From the NCBI RefSeq assembly GCF_001280015.1, contig NZ_LGDV01000038.1, positions 62,001-126,000 of the forward strand: a stretch of DNA of 64,000 nucleotides, read 5' to 3'. Origin of the DNA: Streptomyces sp. MMG1121. GTDB lineage: Bacteria; Actinomycetota; Actinomycetes; Streptomycetales; Streptomycetaceae. Under the pieces are notes generated by a model. It worked only from the letters and a program-made list of their open reading frames with translations, ran no database searches and was not told the origin of the DNA. Shown in pieces: positions 36,837 to 44,868 of this stretch (the first letter of the stretch is position 1; each line of letters begins with the position of its first letter). The translations under genes and the position numbers were made by a program.

Positions 36837-37060
36837 GGCCCGGACGCTAGCGACGGGAGATGACCAAGACATGGCGGCATGTGAAGAGTCCGGTATGAGC
36901 GCGGTAAGAAGCGGGCGTACCTGGACATCTGCCGCAGGTCTCGTCGGATCGGGGGTCACCGGATCGGTCGCGGACCGTGTCGTTGTTGGGCCGAACGGGT
37001 GACTTGGCGTAAGAATTGGGTGGTGCAGCCATTGAGTGCGAGTCAGGTCGGGGGGAGCCG

Positions 37061-37450
37061 GTGAGCCGTTACGACGTCACCGATGAACAGTGGGAAGGGC
37101 TCGCCCAGGTCGTGCCGCTGCGGGGCCGGGACGCCTGGCCGTCCGCGGTGAGCCACCGCGCGCTGCCGGACGCCGAGACCGAGACCCGGCGCCGGTTCGT
37201 GGTCCTGCGGGTCAACGTCTTCGCGGACGCCCGGGATGTCGCCGAGACACTGATGGCCGGCGCGCCGGTCCTGCTCGACCTCTCCGGCGCGGAGGGCGAC
37301 GTCGCCAAGCGCGTCCTCGACTTCAGTACGGGCGTCGTCTTCGGCCTGGGCAGCGGAATGCACCGCGTCGACCGGAACGTGTTCCTCCTCACCCCGCCCG
37401 GGACCGAGGTCAGCGGGCTGATGGAGGGGGCGGGGGCCTCCGGGGGCTGA
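37061..37450 (+). CDS. SepF-family cell-division protein paralogue
   Basis: 129 residues from a GTG with GGGGGAG upstream. The conserved SepF domain is evident: an NVFADARDVAETLMAGAPVL segment, LLDLSGAEGDVAKRVLDFSTG, then VFGLGSGMHRVDRNVFLLTP. SepF anchors FtsZ to the membrane in actinobacteria. The amphipathic N-terminal membrane helix of full-length SepF (about 200 aa) is absent, and it is not in a division cluster, so it is probably one of the short SepF-like paralogues that streptomycetes carry rather than the main sepF. Confidence 0.88.
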   Translation: MSRYDVTDEQWEGLAQVVPLRGRDAWPSAVSHRALPDAETETRRRFVVLRVNVFADARDVAETLMAGAPVLLDLSGAEGDVAKRVLDFSTGVVFGLGSGMHRVDRNVFLLTPPGTEVSGLMEGAGASGG

Positions 37451-37582
37451 GCCGCGAGTGTCGGCTCCTCGGCGTCGGCGGGACGTTCTTCATACCGGCG
37501 TCCCTGCGGGTCGTCCCCCGATCGTAGGAAGGTGCGCAGGGCAAAACGGTTCGCCGGTTCGGCGGAGTTCTACGGTCCGCAC

Positions 37583-38800
37583 ATGGCCGTGCCTTCCGTG
37601 TCCGCCGAGCCGCCGGCGGTCGCCGCGTCCGGCGGGACCGTCCCCGCGCAGTCCCGCGACTCCCGGGACCTTCCCGATGTGCGCGCCCGGATCACCGAGT
37701 TGCGGCTGTCGGCCTTCGCCGGACACCGGCGGGCCGGGTTCCGGCTCGGGCCCGTCACCCTGTTCGCCGGGCCCAGCGGAGCGGGGAAGACGACCGCCTT
37801 CATGGCGTACGAGGCGCTCGCCCGGCTCGGTGGCGGAGCCCCGCTCGCCGAGGCGTTCCCGGATCCGCTCGCCTGTGTGCCGCAGCGGGCCCGCCCCGAC
37901 GCCGGGGGACGCCGGGGCTTCCGGATCGGATGCACGGCCGACGGCGTCGGGGGACCGGTCCGGCTCGACCTCGCCGTACAGGCCGAACCCGGCCTCAGGA
38001 TCGTGGGGGAGCGGCTGACCGCGGGCGGGGTCGTCCTGCTGCAGACCGCTCTGCGCGATCCGTCCCGCCGGACCGTCCAGGCCGCCTGGCACACCGCGGG
38101 CTCCGCCCCGGTGACCCGCGCACCGCTGCCCGACGACCACCTCGGCACCGCCCTGCTGCCGCTGCGCGTGGCCGGCAAGACGGACGGGCAGCGGCATGTC
38201 CTCGCCGCCGCCGAGCAGATGGTGGTCGCCCTGCGCTCCGTCTTCCCCTGTGACCCCCGGCCCGAGTACATGCGCACGCCCGTCCCCCTCGGCTCCGGCC
38301 GGCTGCTGCCGGGCTGCGACAACCTCGCCGACGTGCTGTGGCGCACCCGTGCCGAGTGCGGGCGCCGGCACGGGCTGCTGGTCGAGGCGCTGCGCGCGGG
38401 CTGCGCCGGGCCGGTGACCGACCTGATCGCCGAGCCGCTGACCGACGGCACGGTACGGGCGCTGCTCGACCGCGGCGACGGCTTCCGCACCGAGCTGGCC
38501 CGGCTCGGCGACGGCGAACTGCGCTATCTGGCCCTGACGTTGGTGCTGCTGACCGGACCCGGCGTGCTGGACATGGACACCCCCGGCGAGGTGCCGGACG
38601 CGCTGCGCGCCCTCACCGTCCTGGCCGACGGCTTCGACCGCGGTCTCGACCCGGTCCAGCGCCTCGCACTGCTGCGGATGGCGGCCCGGATGGGCGAGCG
38701 CGGGCACATCCGGTGTCTGGGCGCGGTGAGCGACGCCTCATGGGCCACCGGGGCCGAGGGCGTCACAGTGGTACACCTGGACCGTGACGGAACCCCATGA
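37583..38800 (+). CDS. AAA ATPase, RecF/SMC-type fragment architecture
   Basis: 405 residues. It has an N-terminal ELRLSAFAGHRRAGFRLGPV strand, P-loop GPSGAGKTT near residue 75, and a late acidic stretch with GDGELRYLALTLVLL followed by GPGVLDMD, which match the signature/Walker B layout of OLD/RecF-like AAA ATPases. No nuclease (TOPRIM) or long coiled-coil is seen. The ATG at 37583 has no strong ribosome site. Its 3' end overlaps the MazG-like gene by 17 bases, so the two are co-expressed. Confidence 0.8.
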   Translation: MAVPSVSAEPPAVAASGGTVPAQSRDSRDLPDVRARITELRLSAFAGHRRAGFRLGPVTLFAGPSGAGKTTAFMAYEALARLGGGAPLAEAFPDPLACVPQRARPDAGGRRGFRIGCTADGVGGPVRLDLAVQAEPGLRIVGERLTAGGVVLLQTALRDPSRRTVQAAWHTAGSAPVTRAPLPDDHLGTALLPLRVAGKTDGQRHVLAAAEQMVVALRSVFPCDPRPEYMRTPVPLGSGRLLPGCDNLADVLWRTRAECGRRHGLLVEALRAGCAGPVTDLIAEPLTDGTVRALLDRGDGFRTELARLGDGELRYLALTLVLLTGPGVLDMDTPGEVPDALRALTVLADGFDRGLDPVQRLALLRMAARMGERGHIRCLGAVSDASWATGAEGVTVVHLDRDGTP

Positions 38801-39152
38801 CCTGGCCCGACTCCAGCGCAGGCTCGCCGCGTTCGCGGCTGCGCGGAACTGGCAGCCCTACCACACGCCCAAGAACCTCGCCGCGGCCCTCTCCGTGGAG
38901 GCCTCCGAACTGGTCGAGATCTTCCAGTGGTTGACCCCGGAGGAGTCCGCGCGCGTGATGGACGACCCCGGCTCCGCACACCGCGTCGAGGACGAGGTCG
39001 CCGATGTCCTCGCCTATCTCCTCCAGTTCTGCGCGGCGCTCGGCATCGATCCGCTGACGGCTCTGGCCGCCAAGATCGACCGTAACGAACGGCGTTTTCC
39101 GGTCGCCGGGGACGAGGGCGAGGACGAACCGGGTCAACTGCCGGGCCCCTGA
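38784..39152 (+). CDS. MazG-like nucleotide pyrophosphohydrolase
   Basis: 122 residues of the MazG-like (dCTPase/RS21-C6) fold. EASELVEIFQW gives the first metal-binding ExxE and EDEVADVLAYLL the second ExxD. NTP/dNTP pyrophosphohydrolases of this group cleave non-canonical nucleotides. It starts at a GTG inside the end of the ATPase gene. It is a single-domain, helical protein. The DEGEDEPGQLPGP tail is probably disordered. Confidence 0.9.
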   Translation: MTEPHDLARLQRRLAAFAAARNWQPYHTPKNLAAALSVEASELVEIFQWLTPEESARVMDDPGSAHRVEDEVADVLAYLLQFCAALGIDPLTALAAKIDRNERRFPVAGDEGEDEPGQLPGP

Positions 39153-39318
39153 ACCGCCTTGTCACTCTCCGTGGTCAAATCGGCTGTCGAATCCGAATTG
39201 TTGTCCACAAATTTCCGTTCACCTCTGGCTTTTCACCCGACAGACCCTCACTCTGGGTAGTGGAAAAGGGAGTTCAAGCCGATGTGCGAGAAAGCATGTG
39301 GAGGGACGGGGGCGACGT

Positions 39319-39810
39319 ATGGATGCGATACGGCTCATCCTCACGAGCAGGCGAGCCCTGGCGAACGGCGCGGACGCAGGCGAAATCATGGCGGAGGTCT
39401 GGCAGGCACAGGCCCTGGCCCAGGCGATCGGCAGCCGGCTCGCGGTCTCCGGACCGCCGGAGCTGCGCGGCGAGGCGCTCGGCCTGACGGAACTGGCGGG
39501 CCGGGGCTGCGGCGTCCTGGACCCGCCCGAACTCGACCCCGGCGATCTGCGGGCCGCCCAGCTCACCCGGCTGGACGACGCCCGCGAGACCCTGCTCTGC
39601 CTCGGGGATCTGCTCGGCGAGGTCGGCATGGCCCTGGTCGGCATGGCGAGCGCCGCCGCCGACGAGACGACGTACTGGCAGTGCATGGAGGCCATCGACG
39701 CGGCCGACGAGTCCCGCGACCGCGTCCTGGAGATGCTGCGCAAGCTGGCGGCGCGGGAGGAGGTCTTACCGGACAGCGGAAGCGAGAACAGCCCGTCGGG
39801 TGCCTGGTGA
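39319..39810 (+). CDS. Conserved streptomycete protein (DUF6099-like)
   Basis: 163 residues starting MDAIRLILTSRRALA with a GGAGGGACGGGGG ribosome region before the ATG at 39319. It is all-helical by appearance, with EVWQAQALAQAIGSRLAVSGPPEL as the most conserved-looking stretch. I associate this pattern with the DUF6099 family of streptomycetes, from memory. No catalytic motif or membrane segment. Function unknown. The upstream AT-richer gap (39153-39318) should hold its promoter. Confidence 0.75.
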   Translation: MDAIRLILTSRRALANGADAGEIMAEVWQAQALAQAIGSRLAVSGPPELRGEALGLTELAGRGCGVLDPPELDPGDLRAAQLTRLDDARETLLCLGDLLGEVGMALVGMASAAADETTYWQCMEAIDAADESRDRVLEMLRKLAAREEVLPDSGSENSPSGAW

Positions 39811-39870
39811 GTGTGGCGCCCACAGCCCGTCCGGCTCCCGAGGCCGACCCGCGGAGCGGGGGCGGGCAGC

Positions 39871-40032
39871 TCAGCCGAGGCCGGCGTCCCGGAGAGGGCT
39901 CTGATCGCCCTGGAGATCGGCCAGCTCCGACAGATCCGCGTTCAACGCGGCCATCAGCTCTTCCATCTGCTCCAGCAACCCCTTCGGCCGGTCGGCGCAG
40001 CCGCCTTGCTGTGCAGCGGAGTCTTCGGACAT
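39871..40032 (-). CDS. Small acidic hypothetical protein (53 aa)
   Basis: The ATG at 40032 has an excellent GAGGAGG five bases upstream, which decides this start over the longer open frame. The 53-residue product is helical and acidic (LLEQMEELMAALNADLSELADLQ) with a short polar N-terminus containing one Cys. It could be a small coiled-coil or adaptor protein. No family is recognised. Convergent with the DUF6099-like gene. Confidence 0.65.
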   Translation of the reverse strand: MSEDSAAQQGGCADRPKGLLEQMEELMAALNADLSELADLQGDQSPLRDAGLG

Positions 40033-40269
40033 GACGGCCTCCTCGGCTCCCGGCCCGGCAGGGCCGACGCGATGACGCGCGACGGCGGCCACCGCCCGGC
40101 GCGGGTGCCGGACGGCCCGGCTCCGACGTCCCAACGATCATCACCGGGGCCGGTCACTGGCCCGCACGGCGCCCGGCGCGCCCCACGCCCGATTTTCACC
40201 CGACCGGGGACGACGGTGCCTGGCGGTACCGGCGAGGTTGACGCGAGCCGTGGCGTGCAGGATGGGTGT

Positions 40270-41193
40270 ATGGACCTTCGAATCTTCACCGAGCCCCAGC
40301 AGGGGGCCACCTACGACACCTTGCTCACCGTGGCGAAAGCCACCGAGGACCTCGGGTTCGACGCATTCTTCCGCTCGGACCACTATCTCCGCATGGGCGG
40401 CGCGGACGGTCTGCCCGGCCCCACCGACGCCTGGATCACCCTGGCAGGCCTGGCCCGTGAGACCAAGCGCATCCGCCTCGGCACGCTGATGACGGCCGGC
40501 ACCTTCCGGCTGCCCGGCGTGCTCGCCATCCAGGTCGCCCAGGTCGACCAGATGTCCGGCGGCCGCGTGGAGCTGGGCCTCGGCGCCGGCTGGTTCGAGG
40601 AAGAGCACAAGGCGTACGGCATCCCGTTCCCGAAGGAGAAGTTCGCCCGGCTGGAGGAACAGCTCGCGATCGTCACCGGGCTGTGGGCGACCGAGGCCGG
40701 CAAGACCTTCGACTTCCACGGCACGTTCTACGACCTCACCGAGTCGCCCGCGCTGCCCAAGCCCGCCCAGGGCAGGGTCCCGGTGCTCATCGGCGGCCAC
40801 GGCGCGACCCGTACGCCACGGCTGGCCGCGAAGTACGCCGACGAGTTCAACATCCCCTTCGCCTCGGTCGAGGACAGCGAGCGGCAGTTCGCCCGGGTGC
40901 GGGCCGCCGCCGAGCAGGCCGGCCGCGGCGCGGACGACCTGACGTACTCCAACGCGCTCGTGGTCTGCGTCGGCAAGGACGACCAGGAGGTCGCCCGGCG
41001 CGCCGCCGCGATCGGCCGTGAGGCGGACGAGCTGAAGGCCAACGGTCTGGCGGGCTCCCCGGCCGAGGTCGTCGACAAGATCGGCCGTTACGCCGAGATC
41101 GGCTCCCGCCGCATCTACCTCCAGGTCCTGGACCTGGACGACCTGGACCACCTGGAGCTGATCTCGGCTCAGGTCCAGTCGCAGCTGTCCTAG
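40270..41193 (+). CDS. LLM-class F420-dependent oxidoreductase
   Basis: 307 residues of the luciferase-like (LLM) TIM-barrel family. MDLRIFTEPQQ start, DHYLRMGG after the second strand, RIRLGTLMTAGTFR, then GGRVELGLGAGWFEEEHKAYGIPFP, which is characteristic of F420-dependent members in actinobacteria. Transfers hydride from F420H2 to an unknown substrate. AGGATGG precedes the ATG. No other F420 gene is nearby. Confidence 0.92.
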   Translation: MDLRIFTEPQQGATYDTLLTVAKATEDLGFDAFFRSDHYLRMGGADGLPGPTDAWITLAGLARETKRIRLGTLMTAGTFRLPGVLAIQVAQVDQMSGGRVELGLGAGWFEEEHKAYGIPFPKEKFARLEEQLAIVTGLWATEAGKTFDFHGTFYDLTESPALPKPAQGRVPVLIGGHGATRTPRLAAKYADEFNIPFASVEDSERQFARVRAAAEQAGRGADDLTYSNALVVCVGKDDQEVARRAAAIGREADELKANGLAGSPAEVVDKIGRYAEIGSRRIYLQVLDLDDLDHLELISAQVQSQLS

Positions 41194-41339
41194 GCCCCGG
41201 CCGGGTCGCAGCCGCCGTGGCACCGGCGGCGCGCGGCTGTGACCCGCAACCTCGGTGAGAGGTCCCTCCCGTGCTCACGGTCGTCTGCGCGAGTCCCGGG
41301 GATGCCGTCGCGGGGCCGGTGTGTGGTGGAGTAAGGGAC

Positions 41340-42278
41340 ATGGGATCCGGCATCTCCGTTCACGCGTTCCGCGACGGCGACGTCGTGCCGATGGACGCCT
41401 CGGCCGTGCGTGAGGTGCTGATGCCGTACGCCCCCTACGACGTTCCCGACGGCGAGCCGGTCGAGTGGGTGCGGGCCGCCGACGGCAGTGACGCCGATGT
41501 GTATCTGCATCTCGGGGTGTCGTTCGCCCGGCCGGGCCCCGGCGTTCTGGACATCGTCGCCGAACTGGCCCGCCGTACCGGCGCGGCGATCGTGCTGCTC
41601 GGGGACCCGACGGTGATCGTGACCGGTGAGGAGGACCTGCGGCACCTGCCCGGGGAGCTGCGGGCGCGGGCGGTCGTGGTGCCGGCCGCCGCGCTGACCG
41701 GGCAGGCGATCGAACAGGTCGTCAGGCCGCGGCCGGAGCCCCGGCGCCGGCCCATGCTGCCGCCGTTCCCCTACCACCCGGACCCGGTGGCCACCGGGTC
41801 GGTGACCGCCGCCGACGAGCCGTGCGCCTGCTGCGGGCGCGACCAGGGCTGGATCTACACCGGTCCGGTCCACGGCGAGGACGTACCGGACGGGCGCCTG
41901 TGCCCCTACTGCATCGCGTTCGGCACCGCGGCCGAGCGGTTCGGTGTGTTCTTCAACGACGTCGAGGCGGGTCCGATGCCGGACGAGGCGGCCCGCCAGA
42001 TCTGCGAGCGCACGCCCGGTTTCGCCACCTGGCAGGACTGGGGCTGGCCCGAACACTGCGGCGACGGTGCGGTGTTCCTTGGGGCGGTGGGCGCGAAGCA
42101 GCTCAGGAGCCATCCGGACGCGCTCGACCGGCTGCGCCGGGAGTGTGCCGGATGGGGCTGGGCGGCCGGTCCCACGGAGGAGTTCCTCGGGGCGCTCGAC
42201 AAGGACGGGCAGCCGACCGGATACCTCTTCCGCTGCCGCGTCTGCGGGACCCATCTGGCCCGGGCGGACTTCACCTGA
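41340..42278 (+). CDS. CbrC (UPF0167)-family protein with N-terminal extension
   Basis: 312 residues. The C-terminal ~175 residues match CbrC/UPF0167 proteins: CACCGRDQGWIYTGPVH with paired cysteines, RLCPYCIAFG, TPGFATWQDWGWPEHCGD and a closing FRCRVCGTHLARAD, so two or more CxxC pairs probably bind zinc. The N-terminal ~125 residues are a separate alpha-beta domain with no recognised family. CbrC in E. coli affects colicin E2 tolerance; whether that applies here is unknown. GGAG lies upstream of the ATG at 41340. Confidence 0.82.
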   Translation: MGSGISVHAFRDGDVVPMDASAVREVLMPYAPYDVPDGEPVEWVRAADGSDADVYLHLGVSFARPGPGVLDIVAELARRTGAAIVLLGDPTVIVTGEEDLRHLPGELRARAVVVPAAALTGQAIEQVVRPRPEPRRRPMLPPFPYHPDPVATGSVTAADEPCACCGRDQGWIYTGPVHGEDVPDGRLCPYCIAFGTAAERFGVFFNDVEAGPMPDEAARQICERTPGFATWQDWGWPEHCGDGAVFLGAVGAKQLRSHPDALDRLRRECAGWGWAAGPTEEFLGALDKDGQPTGYLFRCRVCGTHLARADFT

Positions 42279-42370
42279 GCTTCGGAGATGTGGGTCGACT
42301 GTGCGCTTTCTGTGGCGGAATTGTGGGCTCCGTCACGGCGCCCATGATCGGCTCCTGATCGGATGACCCC

Positions 42371-43309
42371 GTGCGCAAAGTCCTGCCTCTCGCTCTCGCC
42401 GGCCTGTTCGCCGTGTCGGCCTGCCAGTTCGCCGACGGGAACGACACCTCCGGCGAGGCCCACCGGCTCAACGCCATGACGGCGCTCCCGTTGCACGCGT
42501 ACCTGCCGGACCCCGCCTCGGCCGACGGCAAGGCCGTCAGCAGGGCCCAGTGGATCCTCGCCAAGAAGTGCATGGTGCGGCTCGGTTTCTCCGGCTTCGC
42601 GGCGCTCGACACCCGAGGCCTCGAGTCGACCTACCCGGTCCGGCAGGGCACGCTCGGCCTCGGTGGCACGTTGGGCGACGACAGCCCGTACGGCGTGGAC
42701 GACCCCGACGTGGCGTCCGAGCACGGCTATCACAACCAGGGGCAGGCCGGGTCGGCCCAGGGCCAGGAGTGGCCCGCCGACCAGTACGCCGCCCTCACCG
42801 GCGGGTTCGAGTCCGGCGACAGCCACGTCGTCCACGGGCACCGCATCCCCGAAGAAGGCTGCCTGGGCCAGGCGAACCGGACGATCTACGGCCCGCCGCC
42901 CAAGGCGGCCAAGATCGACGGCGTGAAGCTCACCGGCTACTACTCGCTCGCCCAACTGCTCTGGTTCCAGTCGCAGAAGGAGGCGCGCAAGGACCCGGCC
43001 TGGAAGAAGGCCGACCGTGCGTGGTCGGACTGCATGAAGAAGAAGGGATTCCGCTACACCGATCCGGACAAGGCGTCCGTGGACATCGCCTGGTACCGGA
43101 CCGAGCGGCCCTCCGACAAGGAGAAGAAGACGGCGGCCGCCGACGCGACGTGCAAGCTCGACACCGGCTACATCCCGTCCGTCCACTCCCTCGAAGCGCG
43201 CCGCCAGAACGCCGCCATCGGCAGGAACAAGGCGCAGCTGGACGACCTGCGCACGGCGGAACGGCGGGCCGTGCACCATGCCCAAAGGATCGTCGCCGAC
43301 GCATCGTGA
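42371..43309 (+). CDS. Secreted lipoprotein, function unknown
   Basis: 312 residues from a GTG. The N-terminus MRKVLPLALAGLFAVSAC is a lipoprotein signal peptide with lipobox and lipidated Cys18. The mature part has paired distant cysteines (Cys67, the EEGCLGQ cysteine, the WSDCMKKKG cysteine and the DATCKLDTGY one), a pattern found in streptomycete cell-surface lipoproteins of unknown role. Lys-rich C-terminus. Preceded by a CbrC-like gene 93 bases away, with no evident functional link. Confidence 0.82.
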   Translation: MRKVLPLALAGLFAVSACQFADGNDTSGEAHRLNAMTALPLHAYLPDPASADGKAVSRAQWILAKKCMVRLGFSGFAALDTRGLESTYPVRQGTLGLGGTLGDDSPYGVDDPDVASEHGYHNQGQAGSAQGQEWPADQYAALTGGFESGDSHVVHGHRIPEEGCLGQANRTIYGPPPKAAKIDGVKLTGYYSLAQLLWFQSQKEARKDPAWKKADRAWSDCMKKKGFRYTDPDKASVDIAWYRTERPSDKEKKTAAADATCKLDTGYIPSVHSLEARRQNAAIGRNKAQLDDLRTAERRAVHHAQRIVADAS

Positions 43310-43395
43310 CGGGCACCGGCGCGCGGCCGTAGCAGGGGGCGGGCCGTACCGAAAACTGGTGGTCAACCGGGTGCGAGACCGGAAGAATCGGGCGG

Positions 43396-44868
43396 GTGTT
43401 CCTGACGATCTCGACGCGCGGCGACGCCGCCCACCCGGCCACCGACCTCGGGTTCCTGCTGCACAAGCACCCCGACAAGGCGCAGAAGTTCTCCACGTCC
43501 TACGGCACCGCCCATGTCTTCTACCCCGAAGCGGACGCCGGGCGCTGCACGGCCGCGCTGCTGCTGGAGATCGACACGGTCGCGCTGGTCCGGCGGGGCA
43601 AGGGCAAGGGGCGGGGCGGTGCGCCCGACGCGGCGCTCGCGCAGTACGTCAACGACCGGCCCTACGCGGCCTCCTCGCTGCTCGCGGTCGCGCTGAGCGG
43701 CGTCTTCTCCAGCGCCATGCGCGGGGTGTGCGCCACTCGTCCGGAACTGCCCGGGCAGGCACGGCCGTTGCGCGTCGAGGTGCCCGCGCTGCCCGCGCGC
43801 GGCGGCCCCGCCCTCGTGCACCGCCTCTTCGAGCCGCTCGGCTGGAGCGTGAGCGCCGAACCGGTGCCGCTGGACAGTGAGTTCCCCGAGTGGGGCGACT
43901 CGCGCTACGTCCGCCTGGTGCTGGAGTCGGACGGGCTGACCCTGGCCGAGGCGCTGCGCCACCTGTACGTCCTGCTGCCGGTCCTGGACGACGCCAAGCA
44001 CTACTGGGTCTCCTCCGATGAGGTCGACAAGCTGCTGCGGGCGGGCGAGGGCTGGCTGCCCGGGCACCCCGAGCAGCGGCTCATCACCACCCGCTACCTC
44101 TCCCGCCGCTGGTCCCTGGCCCGGCAGGCGAGGGAGCGGCTGGAGCTGGTCCGGCTCGCCGAGGCCGACGACAGCGACGTCGGGGAACTGGACAACGCGG
44201 TCGCCGAGGAGACGGAGACCGAGCCGAGGCCGACCCCGCTCGCGGTGCAGCGCCGGGAGGCGATCCTCGCCACGCTGCGTGCCCGCGGCGCCTCGCGGGT
44301 GCTGGATCTCGGCTGCGGACAGGGCGAGTTGGTGCGGGAGCTGCTGAAGGACGCGCGGTTCACGGAGGTCGTCGGGCTCGACGTGTCCGTGCGGGCGCTC
44401 GCCATCGCCGCGCGGCGCCTGAAGCTGGACCGCATGGGGGAGCGCCAGGCGTCCCGGGTCAGGCTCGTGCAGGGCTCGCTCGCCTACACCGACAAGCGCC
44501 TCGCGGGCTACGACGCCGCCGTGCTCAGCGAGGTGATCGAGCACCTCGACCTGCCCCGGCTGCCCGCCCTGGAGTACGCGGTGTTCGGCGCCGCCCGCCC
44601 CCGCACGGTCCTCGTGACCACCCCGAACGTCGAGTACAACGTCCGCTGGGAGACCCTGCCCGCCGGACACGTCCGGCACGGCGACCACCGCTTCGAGTGG
44701 ACCCGCGAGGAATTCCGCGCCTGGGCGGCCGACGTGGCCGAACGGCACGGCTACGAAGTGGAGTTCACCGCCGTGGGACCGGACGACCCGGAGGTCGGAC
44801 CGCCCACCCAGATGGCCGTGTTCACCCTGACCACGACCGAGACCCCGAAGGAGGCGAAGGCCGCATGA
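43396..44868 (+). CDS. hen1: Bacterial Hen1, RNA 3'-terminal 2'-O-methyltransferase
   Basis: 490 residues, the normal length. The N-terminal half (FLTISTRGDAAHPATDLGFL, then LHKHPDKAQ) is the bacterial Hen1-specific domain that activates Pnkp ligase. The C-terminal half is the methyltransferase with VLDLGCGQGELVREL (SAM) and SEVIEHLDL, whose Glu and His, with a following His (GHVRHGDHRFEW), coordinate the metal. It methylates the 2'-OH at the break end before ligation, so that a repaired RNA cannot be cut again by the same ribotoxin. GTG start. The stop overlaps the pnkp start (ATGA). Confidence 0.96.
   Translation: MFLTISTRGDAAHPATDLGFLLHKHPDKAQKFSTSYGTAHVFYPEADAGRCTAALLLEIDTVALVRRGKGKGRGGAPDAALAQYVNDRPYAASSLLAVALSGVFSSAMRGVCATRPELPGQARPLRVEVPALPARGGPALVHRLFEPLGWSVSAEPVPLDSEFPEWGDSRYVRLVLESDGLTLAEALRHLYVLLPVLDDAKHYWVSSDEVDKLLRAGEGWLPGHPEQRLITTRYLSRRWSLARQARERLELVRLAEADDSDVGELDNAVAEETETEPRPTPLAVQRREAILATLRARGASRVLDLGCGQGELVRELLKDARFTEVVGLDVSVRALAIAARRLKLDRMGERQASRVRLVQGSLAYTDKRLAGYDAAVLSEVIEHLDLPRLPALEYAVFGAARPRTVLVTTPNVEYNVRWETLPAGHVRHGDHRFEWTREEFRAWAADVAERHGYEVEFTAVGPDDPEVGPPTQMAVFTLTTTETPKEAKAA

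Noticed and set aside
41194..41339. A possible small ORF or RNA between the F420 oxidoreductase and the CbrC-like gene
   Set aside because: Only 146 bases with no ribosome site or stable hairpin; treated as a promoter region.
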